Below are positions 34,121-44,375 of a DNA stretch of 64,000 bases, one piece after another; the stretch's first letter is position 1, and each line of letters opens with the position of its first letter. The notes below the pieces were generated by a model. That model did not search any database. It saw only the letters and a list, made by a program, of their open reading frames with translations, and was not told where the DNA came from. The DNA is from Crossaster papposus (lineage: Eukaryota > Echinodermata > Asteroidea > Velatida > Solasteridae), in the NCBI GenBank assembly GCA_037893245.1, contig JBAIAA010000520.1, positions 496,001-560,000 of the forward strand, written 5' to 3'. The translations under genes were made by a program, and so were the position numbers.

Positions 34121-34348
34121 GTGTCAGGAAGTGACCTACCAAATGATGTTCCCATTATTAGAGACATGAAAGATGTGGACTTGTCATCATTCCTTCCCAA
34201 CGTGCAAGACAACCTAGATCTTTGTGAGGGCTGGATTTACATCATTGGCAAAGTACTTTCAGAGTACATGCCGGCATTTGCAGAATTTCGGCAGACATCC
34301 CCTAGACCTCACAAGTACTCCAAGTTGGCAAGTCAAAAAACAGAAGTA
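34121..34348 (+). CDS. DUF6589-like gene, exon 6
   Basis: Between tgtatgcag and gtaagt, 76 codons, phase 0 at both ends. It encodes MKDVDLSSFLPNVQD and WIYIIGKVLSEYMPAFAEF, ending HKYSKLASQKTEV. It corresponds to the conserved block that precedes the GDQLT motif in this family. No lesion in this exon. Confidence 0.75.
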
Positions 34349-34366
34349 GTAAGTATAGCTGTGTTG

Positions 34367-34503
34367 ATGGGGAGGGGGAGGGGGAGGGGGAGGGGGAGAT
34401 GTAGGAGGGGGAGGAGGAGATGTAGGAGGGGGAGGGGGAGATGTAGGAGGGGGAGGGGGAGATGTAGGAGGGGGAGGGGGAGATGTAGGAGGGGGAGGGG
34501 GTA
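34367..34503. repeat. G-rich minisatellite, unit of 24 bp
   Basis: Units of gggagggggagatgtaggag repeated five to six times right after the exon 6 donor. Strong G-quadruplex potential on the plus strand. The Arg/Gly-rich extension of the exon frame into it is an artefact of reading past the donor. Confidence 0.85.
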
Positions 34504-34885
34504 GGCCATGATCCCAAGGGTGAATTACCCCCTTTGCCACAAGCAAGGCAGTATATGGTAAAAGTTGTCCGAGGTCCTATGAGAAAAACAATTAACAGGC
34601 CGACACGAACAGGACTCGCACACATGACCTGCTTATGGAGACATCTTAACCACAGTACACACTACTAGTACTATGCTGGATTTCAGTCCGCCAGCCAACC
34701 CTGGAAAGCTTGATGAGGACTAGTAAAGACATTTGGATTAGTAAGCAGGAAGTCATGGGTTTGAGGCATGCGGGAGTAACCGAGTCTGTCAATGGCTGGC
34801 TATTCCTTCCATTATTAGTCATCAATCGTTGTGATGTTGAATTTTAAATTACATTTTATTTGCACTTGTCTGCATAACATTTTAG

Positions 34886-35047
34886 ATTGGACTTGGAGTA
34901 ATAACAGAAAACGAGAATACAAATTGGGGCATTGCCAAGATCATGGAGTATATCAACAGCTTTTTTCCAGACTGTGATACTGCCAAGCCTATCCAAATCA
35001 TCAGTGGTGGGGATCAACTCACTTGCGAACGACAAGAAAACATTCAG
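34886..35047 (+). CDS. DUF6589-like gene, exon 7 with the GDQLT motif
   Basis: Between acattttag and gtgtgt, 54 codons in phase 0. It encodes IGLGVITENENTNWG and then IQIISGGDQLTCER. GDQLT followed by ER is the most recognisable signature of the family, and its Asp is a likely catalytic or metal-binding residue. This last point is inference. Confidence 0.75.
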
Positions 35048-35674
35048 GTGTGTGGTTATAATTACTCTTTGTAATAGGTTTCAGTTTGGGTGTTAACAAA
35101 AAAGTTCAGAAAAGGGTAATATTGTAATGAACTAAAAGTACTTTGGGTCATGGTTTTGCTTAAATATACAGGGTGAGTTAAAAAAAAATAGACACTTTTA
35201 AAGTGCTCATTATTTTCAAAATGTAGTGTTATATGTGAAATCTTTTCACATGTATTTTTATAATATCTTCTGCTTCTTTTGGTACCAATTTTGTTTGATT
35301 AATGTCTATTGTTGACTGCACATGAGACAATTGAGGGGGTCATGTTAAGTCAGACTTGTGCAAATTGTTAGTAAAAAAAATTAGTAACCAGAAATATTTA
35401 ATTCTTTTGTCAATACATCCGACTTTCTAATGGAGTAGTGATATTGGCTACCATCGGTCATGGTTGACATTGTCTTTACATGTACATATAGATAGAAAAC
35501 CTTGTAACTAAAAGGACTGTGGTATAATAATTGTTTCAGATACACAATTGTTGCAACTTTCTACTCCTCTTAAATGAACATGTATGAAAACTAGTTTTCC
35601 TTTTATTTTTAATTATTATTTTTGTAATGTGCACATTCAAAAAAAATATAACCAGTTCTACTTTTTTGGAATAG

Positions 35675-35819
35675 GTCATGTGGAAGTACTTATACTCCAC
35701 AGACCCCAGTGGCTCAAGAGATGTTGGAACTCTTTTTGCAGCCCGCAATTTTCTTCAACACATAGCGTGTCTGCTGATCCCATGAAGGACTTCAACGCCT
35801 GTGATGAGCTTGTGGACAG
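35675..35819 (+). pseudogene. DUF6589-like gene, exon 8 with a frameshift
   Basis: After ggaatag, the exon encodes MWKYLYSTDPSGSRD and GTLFAARNFLQH. Near 35765 the frame shifts and continues as DPMKDFNACDELVDR. The relative at 55.6-56.0 kb reads this region in one frame (GTLYLARNFL, then NPMNNFNAY), which confirms the lesion. The donor at 35820 leaves AG, which joins a G from the next exon to complete Arg. Confidence 0.75.
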
Positions 35820-35987
35820 GTAAACTTCAATTGTAGTTTTCCTAACAGCTAAAAAAAAAGGGCCATTGCAAGACCATTTCGAATGGACCATTTCTTAATT
35901 ACAAATTTGCCAACAGGTTGTAACCGAGAACTTACAGCCAAAACAATATTTGTACCTTTTTCTTTGTACCTTTTTGCTCTTATTAGG

Positions 35988-36944
35988 TATTCAGATGCTT
36001 TGGTGCTGTGTGCAGCATTGGATTTCTTTGGCATGAAGAGTCCCTCAGGAAAGATTACTTGGCATGGCTCTGATGGATCTTGCGATCGTGTACAACACTT
36101 TCACGATACAATTGCCCAACTCATACAGGAGTTTGCCATCTCCTCTGTACCACTGTCTGCAGATCAAAAGTGCCTGACATGTCCTGAATGTGACAGGCCC
36201 TACAAGAGAATGTCAACACTGAAGACCCACTTCAAAAAAACGCACAAGGAGAAGCCCTTCCTATCACAGTCAGACAATCCAAACAAAAATGTTGTAAAGA
36301 ATTACAGTTGTGTTGCTCTTGGTCTTTGCTTGCTTGCTCAAGATTTCAAGGATGCAAGAAGACATGGTGATGGAGAACGTATCATGCTGCTGTACAAGTT
36401 TCTTCTCTTCCATTATAAGTCTGCAGGCAAACACAAGTACGCGTACCAAGTTCTGCGATTACTTGCCCAACAGATGTGCTTGATGACACCAAGAATGGCT
36501 CACCAGCTGACATGGAATCGCTTTGTGAACCTGAAGGGAAAACCTGACACTAACATTGAAATGGACCGTGCAATTGAGCACAGGAACAAAATGTTCAAAC
36601 AGGAATGCAGAGGATTTCACGGTAAAGTTACACCGAAATCAGTTGCACGAGTTGGTCAAGCAGCACATGCAATTGACACAATTCTTCATGCTGCAGACAA
36701 GGCTGCCAAGTCAAAGAAACCATCGGGCAAACATCCAAAACTCAAACTAAAGGACGATGTGTTGTCTTTGGTTAAGTTGATGCACACAGAAGAGATGTTC
36801 ACACTCAAACCAGGCCGTGTACTCCATGCCTATCCTGATTTTCCTCAGAATACCCTGAGCCAGCTTAATCTCACAGACATTTATTCATGGTTAACGAACA
36901 CCGTGAACAAAATATCTAAACTAACAGTTTTTAAAAAGGTGTAA
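35988..36944 (+). CDS. DUF6589-like gene, last exon with C2H2 zinc finger
   Basis: Starts after ttattag and is open for over 310 codons to a stop at 36944. It encodes YSDALVLCAALDFFGM, then a classical C2H2 finger (CPEC, 12 residues, HFKKTH) at about residue 75. A long mainly helical region follows (KYAYQVLRLLAQQM, NRFVNLKGK) with a Lys-rich segment near the end. The same order, YTESLVVCAAMTFFGI followed by a CxxxxC/HxxxH finger, is found in the copy at 55.6 kb. The exon is intact. Confidence 0.8.
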   Translation, partial: YSDALVLCAALDFFGMKSPSGKITWHGSDGSCDRVQHFHDTIAQLIQEFAISSVPLSADQKCLTCPECDRPYKRMSTLKTHFKKTHKEKPFLSQSDNPNKNVVKNYSCVALGLCLLAQDFKDARRHGDGERIMLLYKFLLFHYKSAGKHKYAYQVLRLLAQQMCLMTPRMAHQLTWNRFVNLKGKPDTNIEMDRAIEHRNKMFKQECRGFHGKVTPKSVARVGQAAHAIDTILHAADKAAKSKKPSGKHPKLKLKDDVLSLVKLMHTEEMFTLKPGRVLHAYPDFPQNTLSQLNLTDIYSWLTNTVNKISKLTVFKKV

Positions 36945-37017
36945 ATTGTTTCCGGCAACTGTCTACATCAACCCATTAGTTCTCACTATTTTTGGATCTT
37001 TGAAATCTTTGAAAGCC

Positions 37018-37087
37018 CCCCCCCCCCCCCAACCCCCAACCCCCAACCCCCAACCCCCAACCCCCCAACCCCCCAACCCCCAACCCC
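37018..37087. repeat. (cccccaa)n tract between the convergent genes
   Basis: About nine units of seven to eight bases after a poly(C) start. It lies in the short gap between the DUF6589-like gene and the helicase gene. It is not a known animal telomere repeat. Confidence 0.9.
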
Positions 37088-38619
37088 AGATAGAAACTAT
37101 ATGTAGCCTTCAAAGCGGACTGTGGAATGACTTTCTAATGTCACATTTCATTTGATATGGGGTTATTATGTATAACTAACAAATAGTATGTAAATAATAA
37201 AAACTACACATTTAAAAGTGCATCAATCACTATCTGTCGACTCATCTGTGCTGCTGAATGACAATACATTTACCACCCTCCTACATTGTGTAGTTACTTC
37301 ATCCTCACTATCCTCGTCACCACTTGTGGAACTTGCTGCATCATTGTTGTCATTACTACTTATCTTATATGTAAGTGTTGCATCGGTATCTAACCCTAAT
37401 GTCTCTGAAACAATTGACCACACATCCGAAGCTTGGAGTCTGTTAAATAGGGGGTATTTGGACATCAAATGTTCAATAGAGAAAATCATGTGACAATTAT
37501 CCACAATCTTCTGTATGAGGGAGGGGGAAATTCCACTTGCTATTTCAACACCCGCATACATGGCCCCTGCATGCCCCTTCAAAAGTGAATCTCTGTATAA
37601 CTCCAGTTTTTCTTGCAACTCTTTCTTCTGACTGTCTGTCACTTGTCTTGTTGTAACACTTGCCTGTGTATCACCTGAAGCCGAGAGCTTTTGTAAATTG
37701 TGTAGGTGATGTGTGCACCAGTCTTTATCCCCTGAGCTGCATTGATCACCTCCACATTGGCACTGTTCTGAACACCTGTCACAGCAACGGTGCTGTAAGA
37801 AATTACCACTGTGCTGTGGGGAGTATTCATAACACTCGAGAAGAAACTTTCTTCGGCAATTGGAACTGTTAGCATAATCTTTCATCTGCTGCTCCACTCG
37901 GCAAGCTGAGTAGCAGCCTGGGTAGGTGAGAAGAACCGCATAACTTTGCTTGCCGTGTCTTCCAATTCGTCCAGACTCTTGAAAGTAATCATCGGTGTTG
38001 CGAGGTGGGCCATGATGAATGACATGATACAAATTATGTACATTTATTCCCATGCCAAAATGCCACAGTTGCAATTAAAATTCTAATGGATCCATTTGCT
38101 TCAGTAAAATCTTTGACAATGAACTCTTTCCGATCATCTGCAATGCAGCTATGGAACATTGCAACATGTTTAACTTTATCTTTATCCAGCGCATCAAATA
38201 CAGCATGTATCTCTCGGCAATGTTTGTGGGACTGACAAAATATTACCACTTTTGGAGTGTTCTTTCCATGTTTCTGTAATTCTTTCACTAGCCATGCATA
38301 CTGACAATCTGCACCCTTGACAGTAGTATCCACAACAGAATACTTTATATTTACTCGCTCTGGTGACACTGCAATCCGAGTAATTTCAGACATCCCAAGT
38401 GTTGACTCGATGACATTTTGTAGGTCCGGTGAAGCTGTAGCTGTGAGAGCCGTCATTGGTACGCTCCGTGGCACAAGAGAACGTAGTTCTGCTAAACGGC
38501 TGTAGCATTTCCGAAAGGCATCAACTTTTCCTGATTTCAATCCTCTGTTTCCAAAAAAATAAAAAAATAAATTTTCAATTTGTTTGATTGGCATGCCTAA
38601 CTGAAAAAAAAAACTACTT

Positions 38620-39003
38620 ATAGACTGGAACAAATATCCAGAAATGTGCCTGGAAAAAGTCCTGTAGGCATTTTTGAGGAAAAGCGGCCAAACAACATTT
38701 TCTAGAGTGGTTTTTCGTGCAGATTACGAATATTTTGTTTGGACATTTCAATTTTGCCTAATTAGGTCAGAAATCGAGGTCAAAGTTCAATAACTGGTCA
38801 ATTACCATATTTGACCAAAAATGTACATAATCACATGGCCTAATGGTATAATGAAAGGTTCCTTTAAAAATACTTACCATTAGGGGTGTGGTAAGCATTG
38901 TATTTGACAATAAAAATAGAAAATGTGAAGCATATTTATCATAAAATACCTCATATCTCCTTTAATACTGAACATTCCAAAAAATCATCACAAGTTCACT
39001 GAT
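38620..39003. repeat. Left arm of an inverted repeat flanking the Penelope-like element
   Basis: Over about 370 bases this is the inverted copy of 42224-42590. Shared landmarks include agtcctgtaggcatttttgagg, ctagagtggtttttcgtg, cctaattaggtcagaaatcg, ataatcacatggcctaatgg, gtggtaagcattgtatttg and catcacaagttcactgata. The arm begins about 75 bp upstream of helicase exon 3, inside the intron. Confidence 0.85.
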
Positions 39004-39372
39004 ATTATTTTATTTTAGAAATGAGAAGGCACTATCCCATTCAGTGACACACCCTTTCCCTTGACTTGTTTTTGGCTTAAAATGGATTTTAAGCATGTTT
39101 TAGTCTTTGCCAGTTATGTCCAAATTAAAAGGTATATTGGGTGGAGATTGAGTGACTTCAGTTGGATGGATAATCAAATGGGATTATGGGTGCGAGCAGA
39201 GGATTATGTTTGCAAATCCTCTTGATAGCAATAGCATGCTTTCGTGCCTTGCTGTGGCACTCGTCAGTTGCAAATGGGTGATTCAAAAAGAATCGAGGCT
39301 GACTCGCAGAGAGGTTGTGGTTGGGATTGGGTATATTCTAATCATGTAAGTTTGGTTTGAGCCATATGTTTG

Positions 39373-41443
39373 TTAGTCGGTTTCAGATTGTTCCTCCAGT
39401 AAGGAGAGCAATATGTTGAGGGTTTCGTCTGGTTCAGTTGGTTGTTCGAAAAAGCCAGAGTCTGTTGGGAGTGGTTCGAGCTTTTGTATTCGCTGTGGTA
39501 GTTTAGCTCTTATTAGTTTCTCCCAAATGTTTTGGGCTTTTTTGAAGGCAATAAATGGAGGTTTTGGAAAAAGTTCCGAGAGTATTTGATTGCCTTCGAT
39601 TAAATTCCAGTTTCGGTTTATTGCTCGATGTATGTCACCGTGATTTATGGCTGGGTTGTAGGTGGTTGTGAAGACAAGTGGAGTTTGTTTTGTTTTTTCT
39701 CCATCCTTTGTGTTGTGTATTAGTCTCGATCGGTCGGCATGTGAGACTTTGGTTGTCGCTGTTTTGATTTCATTGGAATTGTAACCTCTTGTGGTTAGTT
39801 TCTCTGAGAATATTTTGACTTTGTTGTGGAAATCATCCGTGTTGTTGGTGTTTCTAGCGTAGCGGAGTGTTTCTCCGTATATGAACGCTTTGAAAGTATG
39901 GGGTGGGTGGGATGATGTTTTATGGAGATATTGGAAGGTTTCCGTTGGCTTGGTGTAGACTTTGGTGTCTAGGATTTCTGTTTTATGGAAACGGTCTCCT
40001 TTGAATATGGTTAAGTCAAGGTAGTTGATTGATGATTCAGAGGCTTCGTATGTAAATTTTAGAGTCGGGTGCATCTTGTTTATCTCAGTGATGAGATTTT
40101 GGAATTCGTTTAGAGTTCTGTTGTAGATGACCAATATGTCGTCTCTATAGCGCCACCATGTAAGGATGTTATCCGCTTTTTGGATTATTTTGTTTTGGAA
40201 GTCGTGTAGGGTGATTTCACAAATTGTAATAGTTTGTGGGGTAATATCTTGGTCCAGTTGGGTATAATGATGGGACTCAAGATGGTGGTAACCCACTTGT
40301 AGATAATCTGAGTGGTTCATAATGCAAATGTCTCTGCCTTTGTCATATGGTTTGACTACGATATCAGGATTGTTTTTGAGTTTATTTATGGCGGATAAAT
40401 CCTGCGTGGTTATGTTTGTTTGCCGTTTCCTTAGCCTGATGTGGGCCAGTTCGAATTGTGTGGTTTCCAAGTATTCTTCTAGTGTTGCACTAGGGGATGA
40501 TTTAGGTTGCCAGTTAGATGGTGGTTTGAAAGGATGGTTTTTGGGGCGTTTATTTCACATTAAGAATGTAATTCTTAGTCTTCGATTGAAGGTATTTATG
40601 TCACTTACAAGTGTTTTGCGGTTTGGTTTAGCAGGAGTAGGTATGAAATTTAAACCTTTTCCTAAAGCAATTATTGCGATAGTGTTGCTTTGGATAGGTT
40701 TGTTACTTTGTTATGAAGGATTGACTTTGTTCTGCTAGTGAACGCAAATGATTGGAGTTGACTCGTTTGGTTTTCGATTTGCATTTGTTCGAGAAATGGT
40801 TGGATTTCGATTGGCTAAGTGATCTCTTTGTTTTTTGGTTGAGTTTTCTTCTTGCCATGGTAGAGATTTATGGTTTGAATATAACAGATAATATAGGATG
40901 GGTTATATTCCAGTTTATTTATTATCTTTATTATATAGTAAGGGCAAGATTACGGATTTCTCCCTTTTGAGAAGGTGTGGTAGTCCTGAAAAGGAATATT
41001 TGGTTTTGTAGTGGTTAGAGATCGACTTAGGGTTGTCGTTTTCTCTTGATGCCCTTGTTGGGTTGATAGCTGGGTCTTGTGAAGAAGCTCAGGAGTTTTT
41101 GAGCGGTAGAATGGTCTAGACCCTGGATATCTTCAGCAAGTTGTTCTTGTGCTGATCGTATGGCGTTGGTGAGCTGGTCCTCGGTGATTGGTAGTTGGTG
41201 CTTGTACTCATCCAGCGTGATTCTTGTGAACAGCAACGACGTTCTTCTCTGGAGATTGCTCCAGCGATCCTGGAATGAATTCTGAAATTTCAGAGATCGA
41301 TGTGGGTGTGGTGGCCGTATGTTTACCGTGATATAGGATGGTGGTGTGTTAGTCTCGATTGACCGGGAAAGGAGCCGTATTTGGCGGGTGATGTGTTCCT
41401 TGGCAGTTGTCAAAATGTTGACTTTTTCCGCTAGGAATTTCAC
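39373..41443 (-). pseudogene. Penelope-like element reverse transcriptase, internally deleted
   Basis: Minus strand. An N-terminal region (41443-41027) is followed, after a frame change, by ALGKGLNFIPTP and FNRRLRITF (about 40700-40580), which mark the start of Penelope-like RTs. Then come NPDIVVKPYDKG, a jump directly to the palm block WWRYRDDILVIYN, YLDLTIF, YTKPTETFQYLH, the SSHPPHTFKAF-type block and RGYNSNEI. About 200-250 residues containing the first catalytic Asp and the block before YRDD are absent. The C-terminus ends without a GIY-YIG endonuclease. Known relatives copy by target- or end-primed reverse transcription. This copy cannot encode a working RT. Confidence 0.85.
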
Positions 41444-41871
41444 CTGTTTGATTTTTTCCTCGGAGAGTCTGTGCGAGACCTAAATTGAAAAGGGAAAACT
41501 AAATTGCACAGGAGCCTGCAAATGTTCAGATGGTGAGAGAGTTTGCATGAAGAAGCCTGTCTCAATGCATGTTTAATGCAAGTTTTTCGATTATTCGAAA
41601 TATAACTTTAAGTGTCAATGTATGCCTACAAATTCAGTGTCAGACTTCAGGGCCTACTTATCATTGCATTCACATTGTCATTTTTGGTTCAATATTATAC
41701 AACGTAGTGGGTATCAACAAACAATGAATTCAAACCATTCCTAGCCAAAATATAATGTGGTACATTACAATTTGATGAAACGTAAGCTAATGAAAGCAAG
41801 ACAGAGATTTTGTCATAACTCTTCAAAACATTTAGCCTACTATGTAAGTTGGCATTTTGTTGTCAACTTTA

Positions 41872-41953
41872 TTGGGGGTGGGGAGTGGTAAGGGGTGGGG
41901 TGGGGTGGGGGTGGGGAGTGGTAAGGGGTGGGGTGGGAGTGGTAAGGGGTTAG
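41872..41953. repeat. G-rich tandem block (gggtggggagtggtaagg)
   Basis: Two to three copies of a unit of about 35 bases rich in gggg and gtggtaagg, lying between the Penelope-like frame and the right inverted arm. It has quadruplex potential. Confidence 0.8.
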
Positions 41954-42223
41954 TGTGGGGATACGTCTGGAACTTCACAGTCCTGACCAATGAGTCACAC
42001 TTTAGAATAGGTACCTAGCAGTGTTCAGAAAAATAAACTAGGCACGCATGTTCAATGGTCATTTTGCAAATACATGTAGGTCAAAAGTTGACCTAGTTTT
42101 GACCCATTCTGATGCCAACCAAACATCACATTTCCATTGAAAATAGTCAGAAAGATATTAGAAACAGTGTCTACTGTTGTTCCCAGCAAAGTTAATGGCC
42201 ACAGAAATGTATCAGTGAACTTG

Positions 42224-42590
42224 TGATGATTTTGTGGAATGTTCAGTAATAAAAGAGTTATGAGGTATTTTATGATAAATATGCTTTACATTTTTCTATT
42301 TAAGTGTCAAATACAATGCTTACCACACCCACAATGGTAAGTATTTTTAAAGTAATCTTTCAATATTCCATTAGGCCATGTGATTATGTACATTTTTGGT
42401 CAAATATAGTAAATGACCTAGTTATTGAACTTTGACCTCGATTTCTGACCTAATTAGGCAAAACTGAGATGTCCAAACAAAATATTCGTTTTCAGCACGA
42501 AAAACCACTCTAGAAAAAGTTGTTTGGCCCCTTTTCCTCAAAAATGCCTACAGGACTTTCTTTTCCTGAAGTATGGCCCAGTCTACACCA
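42224..42590. repeat. Right arm of the inverted repeat flanking the Penelope-like element
   Basis: Reverse complement of 38620-39003 with scattered substitutions and small indels. The two arms enclose about 3.2 kb including the reverse transcriptase remnant. No target duplication could be fixed. Confidence 0.85.
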
Positions 42591-43337
42591 TTAATACTGT
42601 AATGCTAGAACAGACTCTCACTACACAGGATGAAGGACAGTGCCAGGTTTCATAATGGATGGATCCTATCAATAGAATTATGTAAGAATGTAAGAATTCA
42701 GGACTTATTTTACACAAAGGAATGGTATATGCCTTAAAATGACATCTTCATTGTTTAATACGATAGGTGCATGAATAAAACGTGTATTACAACAAGCCAA
42801 CAAACATCAGTTGAAGAAGAATGGAAAATTAACATTTGTGGTAAAATAGCCGTGTTTTCTTTTCGCCTTTATTACTAAACTGTATTTAAAAGACAGACGA
42901 GCTTCTATCTCTTTTTTTGAACATGATTTTGCCTGTGAAAGCCAGTGGCCTTGAAAAGCACTATTTAAGGCATTTTTTGATTTGGTCTTGACCAAATATT
43001 CCTGAAAAAATGAATTATATACATCCAAGTACATACATTTTAAGACTTACCACTTAGCCACACAATGGCTCTCATCAACAACAAAACCACAAAGATTCTG
43101 CTGATAAGTTGCAGAGGTGAGCAAGGATCGTCCTAATGGACCAATACGTGACTCTGGACTAGCAAAGATGTGGGAGTACTGGCCCTGTTGAAGTCCGGTG
43201 TCATTTGGCTTGACGTCCCCTACGTAGTATGCTGATATACCTCGTTCATTCAAGATCTTGACTTGATCGCGCATCAGTGAAATCGGTGGGGAAATAATGA
43301 CAGCAATCGCCTTGCTCTCCATTTGTCCGGAAGGACT

Positions 43338-44167
43338 CTGTAAAGTGTGAAAGAAAACAAAATCGTCACAAAGTTACTTACACGTGTTGCATGTATAATA
43401 ACCAATCTGGGATGATAAGCTTAGCTTAAAAGTTACATGAAAGCTAAATGTATACACGTACATTCGAACACCTTTCTAAGAAGGTTGTCGAGTCTTCACA
43501 AATTACCTTGTTATAACATTAACAGGGACAACAGTACTGGAAAACAAAGAATACCAAGACTTGGGGACCTAACATTTATGTTGTTATAACTAGTAGGATG
43601 TTGTATTAACAGTGCTCTTATTATCGGTGTTTGACTGTATGTACACAATTTGTTGAATTTAACATTGTACTCTTGTTTAGTTTATTTCAAAGGTTAACAG
43701 TAACAGAATACCAATCAGGAAAGCAAACTATTTTGAGGAAGTCCATATTTAGCATAACATAATGTGCAGGTGAATGCGCCTTAGAAAGGGGCGACAAAAC
43801 TTGATTGGATCATTTCCACACCTTGCCACTTAACACCCAACATTCAAATGACAATTGTACAAAATGTATAACATCATCTCCTAGTCATACTCTTTAATAG
43901 TACATATTATGAGACAAATAGCATAGTGCATCCTGTAAATGTAATGTGAATTTTCCTCCATTGTTTGAGCCTTTTCACAGTAAAGACCAACTTGTCTTAG
44001 GTTATGTGGTTTTCGGGGATTCTGAGTTTGTCGGACTGAGTGAGAGGATCACGAATATTGCAAAATTATTGTCCTCACTGTCAAGTTAAATATAGAAAGA
44101 GATAATTCTAATACTCAGACCATTACTGACTGTACTGTGTAAAATAGTATTTATAAACTGGACATAC
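43338..44167. other. First intron of helicase copy 2
   Basis: AT-rich with no frame or repeat that I can identify. Its donor (gtatgt) and acceptor (tttacag) are on the minus strand. Confidence 0.4.
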
Positions 44168-44375
44168 CGTCTTCAGTACTCAGTAGGTCGATGCATATCG
44201 GAGCCAACTGGAAGATGACGGACTTGCCAAGTCCTGTCGGCAAGTTCACAAATGTGTCCTTGCCGTTGAGTACACTACTTAGAGCTTCGAGTTGCTTTGA
44301 TTTTAGGGCGCTTATCCCCGACCCCGATATCTCAATAGCACGTTTTACCGACGATTGTATCTCTTCTGGATCCAT

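Larger units (their letters stand above)
30426..36944 (+). pseudogene. DUF6589-like, C2H2-containing multi-exon gene (decayed)
   Basis: At least eight exons in one order: 30426-30716, 31353-31532, 32133-32219, 33088-33671, perhaps 33827-33931, then 34121-34348, 34886-35047, 35675-35819 and 35988-36944. Most junctions are GT-AG and in matching phase. The hallmark GGDQLTCER, the HKYS segment before it and the GTLFAARNFL segment after it match a family I know as DUF6589, multi-copy in fungi and invertebrates and suspected to be transposon-derived. A stop ends exon 3, frameshifts lie near 33437, 33552 and 35765, and the segment normally joining GDQLT to the MWKY block was not found. The gene ends 279 bp from the convergent helicase gene. 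Biochemical function unknown. Confidence 0.75.
37223..44375 (-). pseudogene. RecQ-like DNA helicase, copy 2 (four exons, damaged)
   Basis: Minus strand. Exon 1 (44375-44168) starts MDPEEIQSS and has an intact Walker A (NLPTGLGKSVIFQ). Exon 2 (43337-43051) holds IAVIISPPISLMRDQ, FASPES and the Walker B box VDESHC. Exon 3 (38544-38059) holds MTALTATASPDLQ and IFCQSHKHC, and after a one-base frameshift continues to 37223 with HHGPP, QESGRIGRHGKQ and a RecQ-Ct-like zinc region (CCDRCSEQCQC). The C-terminus is acidic and Ser-rich. The extra T near 38055 breaks the frame, exons 1 and 2 do not agree in phase at the simplest splice sites, and the natural splice of exons 2 and 3 would give TGA where copy 1 has Trp. 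It converges on the DUF6589-like gene and contains a Penelope-like element in its largest intron. Confidence 0.82.

Noticed and set aside
34115..34550. Arg/Gly-rich and Pro-rich proteins around 34.3-34.5 kb
   Set aside because: They arise from reading past the exon 6 donor into a G-rich minisatellite, or its complement.
35158..35300. cagggtgagttaaaa as a mariner-type terminus
   Set aside because: Only one end is visible, and no complementary end or TA duplication was found nearby.
37018..37087. (cccccaa)n as a telomeric tract
   Set aside because: The unit does not match the TTAGGG animal repeat and varies in length. It is better read as a simple repeat that grew from poly(C).
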